DNA of 46,512 nucleotides from Candidatus Omnitrophota bacterium (GTDB lineage Bacteria > Omnitrophota > Gorgyraeia > 1-14-0-20-64-10). Location: positions 1-46,512 of the forward strand of contig JAHFFE010000006.1 of the NCBI GenBank assembly GCA_023248155.1, given 5' to 3'. Below, piece after piece: positions 1-6,801 of this stretch. The notes beneath the pieces were generated by a model. It had not been told where the DNA came from, made no database searches, and saw only the letters and a list, made by a program, of their open reading frames with translations. A program made the position numbers and the translations under genes. How positions within the stretch are numbered: position 1 is the first letter of the stretch; each line of letters starts with the position of its first letter.

Positions 1-2
1 AG

Positions 3-722
3 GTTGATCGCGCCGCGGCGCAGGCGCAGCTTCAGAAGGCCATTCAGGAAGTCAGAAATTCTCTGGATCAATTTGAATCCCTTAAGGTTTTGGAAGCTTA
101 CGGGTTCATAATTCCTTCGTTTGGAGTGGCCGCTGCCGCGAATGACGCACGCCCGCTCGCCGAGAAAATCGGTTTTCCGATTGTGATGAAAATACTTTCG
201 CCGGATATTCTCCACAAGGTCGATGTGGGCGGCGTCCGATTAAACATTAAGACGCCCGACGAAGTTGATAAGGCCTTCGAAGAAATACTGCGCATGGTTT
301 CTCAGAAACGGCCGGATGCCCGGGTGCAAGGCGTGTTAATCCAGAAAATGGTTTCTCCGGGAACGGAAATGATTTTGGGAATGAAGCGCGACAAGCAGTT
401 TGGCCCGCTGCTGATGTTTGGGCTCGGCGGCATCTATGTCGAAGTGTTGAAAGATGTGACGTTTCGCCTGGCGCCGATCCGCGAATTAGGGGCCCGGCAT
501 ATGGTCGAGTCGATTCGCGCTCACCGGATTCTCGAAGGGTTCCGCGGCGAATCGCCGGCAGATATTCCAAAGTTGATCGAGTGCATCGAGCGGCTCTCTC
601 AGCTTGTGGTGGAAATGGATGAAATCGAAGAGCTGGATATTAATCCTCTGATTGTTTATTCTGAAAGGCAGGGGGCTGTTGTGGCCGATGCCCGCATCCT
701 GCTCAGAAAGGAATCCGCATGA
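3..722 (+). CDS. Acetate/acyl-CoA synthetase (ADP-forming), ATP-grasp (beta) part, 5' end cut off
   Basis: The reading frame is open from the window edge, so the true start lies upstream; the first residues visible are an alanine- and glutamine-rich helix. The body matches the ATP-grasp subunit of NDP-forming acyl-CoA synthetases, which make ATP from acetyl-CoA (or another acyl-CoA) plus ADP and phosphate. Diagnostic stretches are YGF-(I)IPSFG, FPIVMKILSPDILHKVDVGG, MVSPGTEMILGMKRDKQFGP, LMFGLGGIYVEVLKDV and, near the end, ELDINPLIV. The visible length of about 239 residues fits a separate beta subunit or the C-terminal part of an alpha-beta fusion; the window cannot tell which. The stop overlaps the start of the next gene (ATGA), so it is probably co-translated with the 2-hydroxyacid dehydrogenase, suggesting a fermentation operon. 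Confidence 0.9.
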   Translation, partial: VDRAAAQAQLQKAIQEVRNSLDQFESLKVLEAYGFIIPSFGVAAAANDARPLAEKIGFPIVMKILSPDILHKVDVGGVRLNIKTPDEVDKAFEEILRMVSQKRPDARVQGVLIQKMVSPGTEMILGMKRDKQFGPLLMFGLGGIYVEVLKDVTFRLAPIRELGARHMVESIRAHRILEGFRGESPADIPKLIECIERLSQLVVEMDEIEELDINPLIVYSERQGAVVADARILLRKESA

Positions 723-1723
723 AGGCCGTATTTTTTGAAACAGCTCCGTGGGAACGGAAATTTCTGACCCAGGCGTTGAAAAAATCCGGATTAAAAATTC
801 AATTCGTTTCCGAACCGCTTCACGAAAGCACTGTCTCTGCGGCTCGGGACGCAGACATCATTTCAGTTTTCATTTATTCGCAGGTCAATCGAGCCCTTCT
901 GGCAAAACTCAAAAAGGTTCGTCTCATTGCAACGCGATCCACCGGCTTTGACCACATCGACCTTCGAGTTTGCAAGACCCGAAAAATTGCGGTTTCCAAC
1001 GTTCCTTCTTATGGAGAGAATACTGTTGCTGAGCATACCTTTGCGCTGATTCTCGCCCTATCGCGCAACCTTCACAAGGCCTATGTTCGAACCACCAAAG
1101 GGGATTTTTCTCTGGAAGGGTTGCAGGGGTTTGACCTGAAAGGAAAAACCATTGGTGTCGTGGGGGCAGGGAAAATTGGTTTGCACGTCATTAAAATGGC
1201 CAAAGGGTTTGGCATGAATGTTTTGGCTTATGATGTGCGGCAGAATTCATTTTTAAGTGAAGTTCTGGATTTTGAGTATGTTTCGATGCCGGAACTGCTG
1301 CGCCAATCCGACATTGTCAGTCTTCATGTGCCGTATGCGCCGGACTCCCATCACATGATCAACCGAAAAACTTTTTCGCACATGAAGCGCGGTGCCTTGT
1401 TGATCAATACGGCCCGCGGGGGGTTGGTGGATACGGATGCTCTGGTTTGGGCTTTGGATCAAAAGATTATTTCCGGGGCTGGTCTGGATGTTCTTGAAGG
1501 GGAAGAGTTAATTAAAGAGGAAGGCCAGCTTGTGAAGAAAGATTTCTCGAAGAAGAAATTAGCGACACTTCTTAAAAATCATATTCTTTTGCATCATGAG
1601 AATGTGGTCATTACTCCTCACATTGCGTTTGACAGCCGGGAGGCCCTCCAGAGGATTCTGGAAACGACTGCCGGAAATATCCAAAGATTTTTAGAGAACA
1701 ATCCGGTCAACCTTGTTAATTAA
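719..1723 (+). CDS. D-2-hydroxyacid dehydrogenase, D-lactate dehydrogenase-like
   Basis: This 334-residue protein has the length and layout of the NAD-dependent D-2-hydroxyacid dehydrogenase family, LdhA branch. The Rossmann nucleotide-binding motif GVVGAGKIG lies at residues 146-154, followed by an acidic residue in LAYD that favours NADH. The catalytic residues are visible: Arg in TARGG (about 233), Glu in LEGEE (about 260-262) and His in TPHIAF (about 301). It would reduce pyruvate or a similar 2-oxoacid to the D-hydroxyacid in the cytoplasm and re-oxidise NADH. Its ATG overlaps the stop of the acyl-CoA synthetase gene, which supports a shared fermentative role. The family is clear; the exact substrate is inferred. 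Confidence 0.88.
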   Translation: MKAVFFETAPWERKFLTQALKKSGLKIQFVSEPLHESTVSAARDADIISVFIYSQVNRALLAKLKKVRLIATRSTGFDHIDLRVCKTRKIAVSNVPSYGENTVAEHTFALILALSRNLHKAYVRTTKGDFSLEGLQGFDLKGKTIGVVGAGKIGLHVIKMAKGFGMNVLAYDVRQNSFLSEVLDFEYVSMPELLRQSDIVSLHVPYAPDSHHMINRKTFSHMKRGALLINTARGGLVDTDALVWALDQKIISGAGLDVLEGEELIKEEGQLVKKDFSKKKLATLLKNHILLHHENVVITPHIAFDSREALQRILETTAGNIQRFLENNPVNLVN

Positions 1724-1751
1724 CCCTCTGTCGTCGCCCGCTTGATGGGAG

Positions 1752-1757
1752 TAAAAT
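1752..1757 (+). promoter_or_regulatory. Candidate -10 element for the exported DUF1579-like gene
   Basis: The hexamer TAAAAT lies 28 bases before the ATG at 1786. A weak -35 candidate (CTGTCG, 1728-1733) sits 18 bases upstream. A Shine-Dalgarno GAGGAG follows before the start codon. This is read from hexamer similarity only. Confidence 0.4.
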
Positions 1758-1785
1758 AAAGTAGTGAAAAAGTGAGGAGAATGCG

Positions 1786-2331
1786 ATGAAGAAAATAATT
1801 CTGATGTTAACGATGCTGCTTTCTGTTTTTTCTACAGGTGTTGTTCACGCGAATGAAGGCAAGGAAGAATGCAAGATGCCTCCTCCGTATGTGGGTTCGG
1901 CTGAGTTCGAGAAGATCAAGTCATTGGCAGGGACATGGGAGGGCGATAATGTGATGTCTCCCGATGGAAAAATGAAGGTGATCTACGAAGTCACCTCGAA
2001 CGGCAGCGCGGTGCTGGAGCGGCTGGGTCCCGGCACGCCGTCGGAGATGGTATCGGTCTACCACGATGAAAATGGCAAGCTGGTGATGACGCACTACTGC
2101 GCGATCGGCAACCAGCCCAAGTTGAAGCTGGCAGCTTCTTCGGCTGATAAAATCACCATGGTTTTTGCCAAGGGCAACCTGATTAACCCGAAAAAAGAAA
2201 ATCATATGCATTCGCTGGAGATCACTTTTCTCGGAGCCGACCAGATGAAGCAGGAATGGACCGGTTATATGAACGGCAAGCTGTTGCCTCCCACCGTTTT
2301 TACGCTGACGCGCGTGAAGGAATCCACTTAG
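1786..2331 (+). CDS. Exported conserved protein, DUF1579-like (lipocalin-like fold suspected)
   Basis: The N-terminus is a typical Sec signal peptide (MKK, hydrophobic core, likely cleavage after VHA near residue 22). The mature part, about 159 residues, starts with FEKIKSLAGTWEGD and contains alternating beta-type segments (KVIYEVTSNGSAVLERLG, MVSVYHDENGKLVMTHYC, HSLEITFL). This resembles the DUF1579/lipocalin-like family, whose members begin with an LxGxW motif. Function is unknown. A GAGGAG ribosome site precedes the ATG. It is followed after 9 bases by an ArsR-type regulator, which may control it; that link is inferred from position only. Confidence 0.7.
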   Translation: MKKIILMLTMLLSVFSTGVVHANEGKEECKMPPPYVGSAEFEKIKSLAGTWEGDNVMSPDGKMKVIYEVTSNGSAVLERLGPGTPSEMVSVYHDENGKLVMTHYCAIGNQPKLKLAASSADKITMVFAKGNLINPKKENHMHSLEITFLGADQMKQEWTGYMNGKLLPPTVFTLTRVKEST

Positions 2332-2340
2332 GGAGGATGA

Positions 2341-2667
2341 ATGGAAGAGATTATTTATAAAATTAAAGCCGATTTTTTGAGGACCCTGAGCCATCCGGTC
2401 CGCCTGAAAGTGATTGAAATCCTCAAGGGCGGCGAGCAAAGCGTCGGCAGCCTGGTTAAGAAAACAGGAGTGGAGCAATCCAGTCTGTCCCGGCATCTGA
2501 TTGCCTTAAGAGACGCCGGAGTTCTCAAGTCCCGGCAGGAGAGGACCATGGTCTTTTATGCTATCAAAGATCACGACATCTTCTTGATTTTGCGTCCGAT
2601 TGCCGTTATGCTCCGGAAGAAGTTCAGGGAATCGGAACAGATTCTCTCCACGCTCGGCAAAGAATAA
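2341..2667 (+). CDS. ArsR-family winged-helix transcriptional regulator
   Basis: This 108-residue protein is the usual size for ArsR/SmtB regulators. The motif FLRTLSHPVRLKVIEILKGGEQSVGSL (residues about 14-40) is the family N-terminal helix, followed by the recognition helix in EQSSLSRHLIALRDAGVLKSRQERTMVFYAIKD with its beta wing. No CxC metal site of the ArsR or SmtB alpha-3 type is present, so it may sense something other than a thiophilic metal. The ribosome site GGGAGGATGA lies directly before the ATG. It is probably co-transcribed with the preceding exported protein, as in other operons where an ArsR repressor controls the adjacent gene. Confidence 0.85.
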   Translation: MEEIIYKIKADFLRTLSHPVRLKVIEILKGGEQSVGSLVKKTGVEQSSLSRHLIALRDAGVLKSRQERTMVFYAIKDHDIFLILRPIAVMLRKKFRESEQILSTLGKE

Positions 2668-2672
2668 TCTTC

Positions 2673-3032
2673 TTGTGTTCTCTTCCGCTATTTTTGCTCA
2701 TCGTTTTTTCCGCACAGATTGTTTCCGCAAATGAAAATGCACCGGTTATTTCGCAGGAAGAATTCCTGTCCAACGGACCTCTGGATGTGACTGCCGATAC
2801 GGAAGTAGATGTGATTGATCAGGAGCTTGCTTCGACAACGGGCTTGGGGATTGATCTCGGTGAAAATACCACTGTGGCCGAATCTGAACTTGACAGCGAA
2901 CTCGGCACCGGCGATGCGCCACCAGGCAGCGAGATCGAAACAGGTCTTCAGGCAGACGTCGAGGGGATCGGAGCAGGAGAAGACCTTGCCTCCGATCCCG
3001 CCGACGGACTTTCAAGCGTACCCGGTCTTTAG
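2673..3032 (+). CDS. Small acidic exported protein of unknown function
   Basis: The frame begins at a TTG 5 bases after the ArsR-type gene; no ATG or GTG is available in frame nearby and no good ribosome site is visible, so expression may depend on coupling to the upstream gene. The first 19 residues form a signal peptide (hydrophobic core, likely cleavage after VSA). The mature protein of about 100 residues is strongly acidic and poor in basic residues, with repeated Asp/Glu/Gly segments, and is probably disordered. No domain is recognised. It converges with the leftward beta-barrel gene with only 8 bases between them and no terminator. Confidence 0.45.
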   Translation: MCSLPLFLLIVFSAQIVSANENAPVISQEEFLSNGPLDVTADTEVDVIDQELASTTGLGIDLGENTTVAESELDSELGTGDAPPGSEIETGLQADVEGIGAGEDLASDPADGLSSVPGL

Positions 3033-3040
3033 AAGCTATT

Positions 3041-3868
3041 TTAGAACCGGAAAGTGATGCTAACCCCTCCGCCATAGTCAGGGCTTCCATCACTCAAGCC
3101 AACCAGTGCGTAGCCGTTGAGGCCGGTACTGGGTGTTAATTTGTAAACCCCCGACATCACCGCTTCCAATGGAGCGTCGGAACCGGATTCAATCGGTGTA
3201 CCGCCTTCCAGGGACAGGTAACCGGTGAATTGTTCAGTCAGCGGATAGCCCATTCCTAACGCGTAATCCAAACGGGTCGATTTAATGCTTGATCCATCGG
3301 GTTTATCGCGCAGAACGAGCTCCAGATTTATGAACGTAATCAGCGAACCGAACAGTTTTGTGAATTCAGGTCCGAAACCCACATCCACATGACCGGTACC
3401 CAACCCGTCATCTTCACTGGCCGTCGGAATCTTGATTCGGCCCATCAGATCAACGGAAGGCTGCGCGCCAGTCTCTGTCAGCCAATAATATTTTCCTTTG
3501 AGCTGAATATCGCCGATCCCGTCGGCTTCGTCTGGGATTCCTCCCTGAACCGGCCGGCTTTCTCCGACAGTGGTACTATTCCCGTTTCGGAACAGGTAGG
3601 GAATAGTGACACCGAGTTCTCCTTTACTCGCACGATACTTGATCGTTTCATACAATTCCGTGATGGTGGTGTCAGTGTCCGTACCATAATCACCGGTCGT
3701 TACTGACACACCGGAATCGGAAATCCATCCCCCTTGTTGATTCAACGGAATCGTTTCTTCTTCTTCCACAGTGGCTTCTTGCGCCAATGCTTCTGAAGAA
3801 ACAAATCCTGCCAGCATCATTGCGAGAATAAAAGACAACCCCCCTCTAATCAGCGTAGTCGTTTTCAT
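3041..3868 (-). CDS. Outer-membrane beta-barrel protein, Phenol_MetA_deg-like
   Basis: This 275-residue protein starts with a signal peptide (likely cleavage after ALA, about residue 29). Amphipathic strands follow and it ends in a C-terminal phenylalanine (ITFRF), the usual beta-barrel assembly signal. Segments such as GIGDIQLKGKYYW, DLMGRIKIPT, VGFGPEFTKLFG and YALVGLSDGSPDYGGG resemble the family named for the meta-pathway of phenol degradation, which are outer-membrane barrels of uncertain substrate. It lies 3 bases after the GWG-motif secreted gene on the same strand, with its ribosome site (GGGAAAA) inside the upstream gene's tail, so the two are translationally coupled. A phenol-related role should not be assumed. 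Confidence 0.75.
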   Translation of the reverse strand: MKTTTLIRGGLSFILAMMLAGFVSSEALAQEATVEEEETIPLNQQGGWISDSGVSVTTGDYGTDTDTTITELYETIKYRASKGELGVTIPYLFRNGNSTTVGESRPVQGGIPDEADGIGDIQLKGKYYWLTETGAQPSVDLMGRIKIPTASEDDGLGTGHVDVGFGPEFTKLFGSLITFINLELVLRDKPDGSSIKSTRLDYALGMGYPLTEQFTGYLSLEGGTPIESGSDAPLEAVMSGVYKLTPSTGLNGYALVGLSDGSPDYGGGVSITFRF

Positions 3869-3871
3869 CGC

Positions 3872-4456
3872 TTATTTTCCCGATCGACCTGAATTTGCAT
3901 GTTCCGGTCGTTCAGGCCGGTTTGGTCGTTCAGGCCGGTTTGGGCGTTCAGTCCGTTCGGGTCGGCCGGAACGCTCAACCTTTTCCATCTTCTCCATCTT
4001 TTTAGTGCGTTCGGGGCGCTCAGATTGGAATTCTTTCCGGGCGGCTTTCGTTTCACTAATCACCGGACCCAGTTTAAATCCGAGATCCTTCGAAATTCTA
4101 CCCCAGCCCTCTCCTCCATCGCGCATTGTCTCTACTTTCTGAAGCGCGTCCGCAGAGGTCGGATAGGTTGCCGGATCGGTTTTGGCAAGCCGGTTGGCCA
4201 TCGATAATCCGATTGTGATTTCTCCCCATCCTTGTCCCTTGCTGCGCAGATCCTGAACGGTGGCGGGGGGTACATTAAACTGCTTAGCCACCGCATCCAC
4301 ACGCTCCGTCTCTGTTGCAGGTTTTGTTTCGTCGATTTCCGTCTGCTCTTCCTGTAATTCTTTCTCATCGGTTTCTTCAGTGGCCGCCCATATTTTCGCG
4401 GCGGGAGCAAGGCCCAACAGACCTGCCAGTAGCAATAACAACATTTTTTTCTTCAT
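3872..4456 (-). CDS. Exported protein with duplicated GWG motif and RPERPN repeat tail
   Basis: The chosen ATG at 4456 has a strong ribosome site (GGAGGAAATACC before it); a longer frame reaching 4540 lacks one. The 194-residue product has a leucine-rich signal peptide (cleavage probably after WA, about residue 24) and an acidic linker. Two related units follow, LRSKGQGWGEI and MRDGGEGWGRISKDLGFKLGP (about residues 80-150). This GxGWGxI pattern occurs in uncharacterised exported proteins of many bacteria. The C-terminus is basic and built of repeats of the type RPERPN, encoded by an 18-bp tandem repeat. It forms an operon with the outer-membrane barrel downstream. Function is unknown. Confidence 0.65.
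   Translation of the reverse strand: MKKKMLLLLLAGLLGLAPAAKIWAATEETDEKELQEEQTEIDETKPATETERVDAVAKQFNVPPATVQDLRSKGQGWGEITIGLSMANRLAKTDPATYPTSADALQKVETMRDGGEGWGRISKDLGFKLGPVISETKAARKEFQSERPERTKKMEKMEKVERSGRPERTERPNRPERPNRPERPEHANSGRSGK
3906..3961. repeat. 18-bp tandem repeat in the GWG-protein gene
   Basis: Three consecutive units of the form GTTCAGGCCGGTTTGGTC, the last one diverged, lie in the 3' part of the leftward gene. The period is a multiple of three, so copy number could change without breaking the frame; each unit adds six residues of an Arg/Pro/Glu repeat. The second and first copies are nearly identical. Confidence 0.75.
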
Positions 4457-4518
4457 GGTATTTCCTCCTGTTTGTTTATAACTTACAGAATAGGAATAAC
4501 AGCGGCATGAATTTTCCG

Positions 4519-4547
4519 TTACAAAATGGTTATGGAACAAGTAAAAT
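4519..4547 (+). promoter_or_regulatory. Candidate promoter for the PycTM-ClC gene run
   Basis: TTACAA (4519-4524) and TAAAAT (4542-4547) are separated by 17 bases. They lie in the 113-bp gap between the divergent GWG-protein gene and the PycTM-like gene, 22 bases before the latter's ATG. Read by hexamer similarity. Confidence 0.5.
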
Positions 4548-4569
4548 ACGGGAAGAGAAGGAGAACGCG

Positions 4570-5106
4570 ATGAAGAAAGATGATTTCCCGGATGCCATCG
4601 GCTCCGAGGTTGAATCGCTTACGCAGGAGCTGCTGCTTGATCAGCGCGAGCATATTGACCGGTACATCGTCATCGCCGATACGAAAGCCGCTTTTTTGAT
4701 CGGTTTGTTGAGCGCCGTAATTCTCGCGCTTTACCAAAGCTCGGCGCTGAAGCAGTTGCTGGTTCCCCTGAGCGAATGGGGTTTCTCCCAAGGGCTGCTT
4801 GTCATGGCGCTTTTGTCGCTGGCGGCCAGCGTCCTTTTATCGATTTTTGTGGTTCGGCCGCGCCTTTTCAACACCGTGGAACGGGGGTTGATTCCATGGC
4901 TTGGCGTGAGTTCTTTTCCGGATCGGGCAGAGTATCTGAAGTGTTTGGGGGCAGCAACTCGCGGCCAATTAATGGAAGAGCTGGCCGGCAATGTCTATGA
5001 CCTTTCGAACATCGCCCGCAGGAAATATTACTGGCTCGGCTGGTCTTTCCGCATGACCGCGATCGCTCTCGTCACCAGCGGTTTGGCCTACTTGTTGAAG
5101 TTCTAA
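4570..5106 (+). CDS. PycTM-like (DUF5706) transmembrane protein, Pycsar-effector family
   Basis: The start at 4570 has AAGGAG upstream; a longer frame overlaps the divergent gene and lacks a ribosome site. The 178-residue protein has three or so membrane segments. The family pattern is good: an N-terminal helix ending in HIDRYIVIADTKAAFLIGLLSAVILAL, a second membrane helix ending in FVVRPRLF, then YLKCLGAA and a long helix with NVYDLSNIARRKYYWLGWSFR leading to a last membrane segment. This is the layout of DUF5706/PycTM, the membrane effector of Pycsar defence, which damages the inner membrane when a cyclic pyrimidine nucleotide is sensed. No uridylate/cytidylate cyclase lies nearby, so a role in defence is uncertain. 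It sits 13 bases before a ClC gene. Confidence 0.65.
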   Translation: MKKDDFPDAIGSEVESLTQELLLDQREHIDRYIVIADTKAAFLIGLLSAVILALYQSSALKQLLVPLSEWGFSQGLLVMALLSLAASVLLSIFVVRPRLFNTVERGLIPWLGVSSFPDRAEYLKCLGAATRGQLMEELAGNVYDLSNIARRKYYWLGWSFRMTAIALVTSGLAYLLKF

Positions 5107-5119
5107 TTAGCGCATTCTT

Positions 5120-6433
5120 ATGAAGCGTTCAGAACTTAAAAAAGTTTCCCAGGAACTCTTTCATCACCGGTATGGGATGACGCTGTTTATTTTTCTATCG
5201 GCGGCCGCTGTAACCGGTGTCGCCTGCGTGTTATTTATGTGGGCATTTGAGTTTGTTCTTCAACACCGTCTTGATTTTCAGCACATCGGCTGGCTTTGCT
5301 GGATCACCACTCCGTTGCTTTTTCTGTTCTCTGTCTGGCTTATCCGCAGGTTCGCTCCCTGCGCTGAGGGCACCGGAATTCCTCAAACTATCTTTGCAGC
5401 CGAACATCTTACCGAGACCACGAAGCCGGTTGTTCATCCGCTGGTTTCCATGAAAACAATGAGCATTAAAGTGATAGCGCTCCTGATCGGTCTTTGGGCC
5501 GGCGCTTCGACCGGAAGGGAAGGGCCGACCGTTCATGTGGCCGCCTGCCTTTTCTTCGGCATCGTGTTTTTTCTGCGGCGCTGGACCAAAATTTCTCTCG
5601 ATTTGCGCTCTGCGGTCGTCGCGGGGGGCGCAGCCGGTCTGGCCGCGGCATTCAATACCCCATTGGCCGGAGTAACGTTTGCCATCGAAGAACTTTCCAC
5701 AGATTATTTCTCGACGATCAAGGATTTTGTGTTAATGGCCATCATTGTTGCCGGCATCGCCGCTCAGTTTTTGACCGGAGAATACACTTATTTCGGCCGG
5801 CTGACCGATTCTTCACATTTGCCCTTGTCCGCCATTTTGCTGGTGGGCGTGTTGGCCGGAGCTGCGGGCGTTTTCTTTACGACGGTGTTGATGGAAGGGA
5901 AACGGTTTTTAAACCGTTTCTCCCAAGGCAAGCGCTGGTACCTTTTACCGATCGTCTTGTCTCTTGGAGTTTTGTTGATTGCCGCCGTTTCTCAAATGGA
6001 TGTTTTAGGCCCCGGCAATAAAGCCGCTCAGATTTTAGTAGAGGGGCAGTATGCAAGCTGGGTTTTGAGTTTTCCTGTGTTGAAGATGGCGGCTACTTTG
6101 CTGACCTACTGGTCGGGAGTCGCCGGAGGGATTTTTGCGCCCTGTCTTTCGATGGGATCCTGTTTGGGCGCCGATATCGGCCACTGGATGAATATTTCGG
6201 TTGCCGCCTGCGCGCTGGTCGGAATGGCGGCCTTTCTTTCGGGCGCTATTCAGGCTCCAATCACCGCGTTCGTGATCATCTTTGAAATGTCCGGCCATCA
6301 TCAAATGCTGCTTCCAATCATGCTCGCTTCTTTAATTGCTTATATGACAGCACGGATTCTGGGCGCCAAGCATTTCTATCAGGCGCTGGCTTCCTCCTAC
6401 GAAAATTTGCTCGAGCCGGCTAAAGGGCCATGA
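5120..6433 (+). CDS. ClC-family chloride channel/antiporter
   Basis: This 437-residue membrane protein has all main ClC signatures: EGTGIPQ (83-89; the usual GSGIP with Ser replaced by Thr85), GREGP (132-136) with the gating Glu134, FNTPLAG...IEE (Glu190-Glu191, matching the internal proton glutamate region), GGIFAP (336-341) and a Tyr at 410 near the site of the central tyrosine. Retention of both glutamates suggests a Cl-/H+ exchanger rather than a pure channel. No C-terminal CBS domains are present. There is no clear ribosome site; the gap from the PycTM-like gene is 13 bases and the stop overlaps the next start (ATGA), indicating one transcript. Confidence 0.9.
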   Translation: MKRSELKKVSQELFHHRYGMTLFIFLSAAAVTGVACVLFMWAFEFVLQHRLDFQHIGWLCWITTPLLFLFSVWLIRRFAPCAEGTGIPQTIFAAEHLTETTKPVVHPLVSMKTMSIKVIALLIGLWAGASTGREGPTVHVAACLFFGIVFFLRRWTKISLDLRSAVVAGGAAGLAAAFNTPLAGVTFAIEELSTDYFSTIKDFVLMAIIVAGIAAQFLTGEYTYFGRLTDSSHLPLSAILLVGVLAGAAGVFFTTVLMEGKRFLNRFSQGKRWYLLPIVLSLGVLLIAAVSQMDVLGPGNKAAQILVEGQYASWVLSFPVLKMAATLLTYWSGVAGGIFAPCLSMGSCLGADIGHWMNISVAACALVGMAAFLSGAIQAPITAFVIIFEMSGHHQMLLPIMLASLIAYMTARILGAKHFYQALASSYENLLEPAKGP

Positions 6434-6801
6434 CGATTCCGGTTCTTTTGAATGTTGCCGCGTCGCTGACAATTCTTTGCCTGTTTGGCACGCTGGCGAT
6501 ACAGTTCTCAGGGATAGCCCCGGCGTTGGCACCGTTTTTTCGTATTGGACTTTTTGTGGCCGGTAACGCCTGGCTTGCTCTGGCCCTGCGGCAGATTACG
6601 GATTCTACGGTGTTTTTATGGCTCATCCCGCTTATTTCCTGTTTGGCTTTTCTGATCCCCAATCTGCTCAAAAAAATCCAGCGGTGGCAGGAAGATTTGC
6701 AGCTGAAAAAGAAAGGCGACTGGCGGTGTCCCTCCTGCGGGAAAGAGAATGAAAAAATCGCGCCGGTCTGTTACTATTGTCAGGGATGGCGAAAAAAATA
6801 A
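6430..6801 (+). CDS. Small membrane protein with C-terminal zinc ribbon
   Basis: The 123-residue product starts in an ATGA overlap with the ClC gene. Three hydrophobic helices (about residues 5-25, 35-53, 62-78) are followed by a basic amphipathic stretch and a four-cysteine zinc ribbon, CPSCG...CYYC, at about residues 100-118. No catalytic domain is seen. The placement suggests a membrane-anchored accessory factor of the ClC or hydrolase, but no function is known. Its 3' end overlaps the next gene by 16 bases. Confidence 0.65.
   Translation: MTIPVLLNVAASLTILCLFGTLAIQFSGIAPALAPFFRIGLFVAGNAWLALALRQITDSTVFLWLIPLISCLAFLIPNLLKKIQRWQEDLQLKKKGDWRCPSCGKENEKIAPVCYYCQGWRKK

Noticed and set aside
3906-3961. 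Possible CRISPR array
   Set aside because: The repeats are 18 bp, directly adjacent without spacers, and code for a protein repeat.
4315-4569. N-terminal extension of the PycTM-like protein
   Set aside because: The extended frame overlaps the divergent gene, has no ribosome site, and the family domain begins after the ATG at 4570.
5120-6433. Fluoride-specific ClC (CLC-F)
   Set aside because: Although Ser of GSGIP is changed to Thr, the internal proton glutamates and the GGIFAP segment are of the canonical chloride type.
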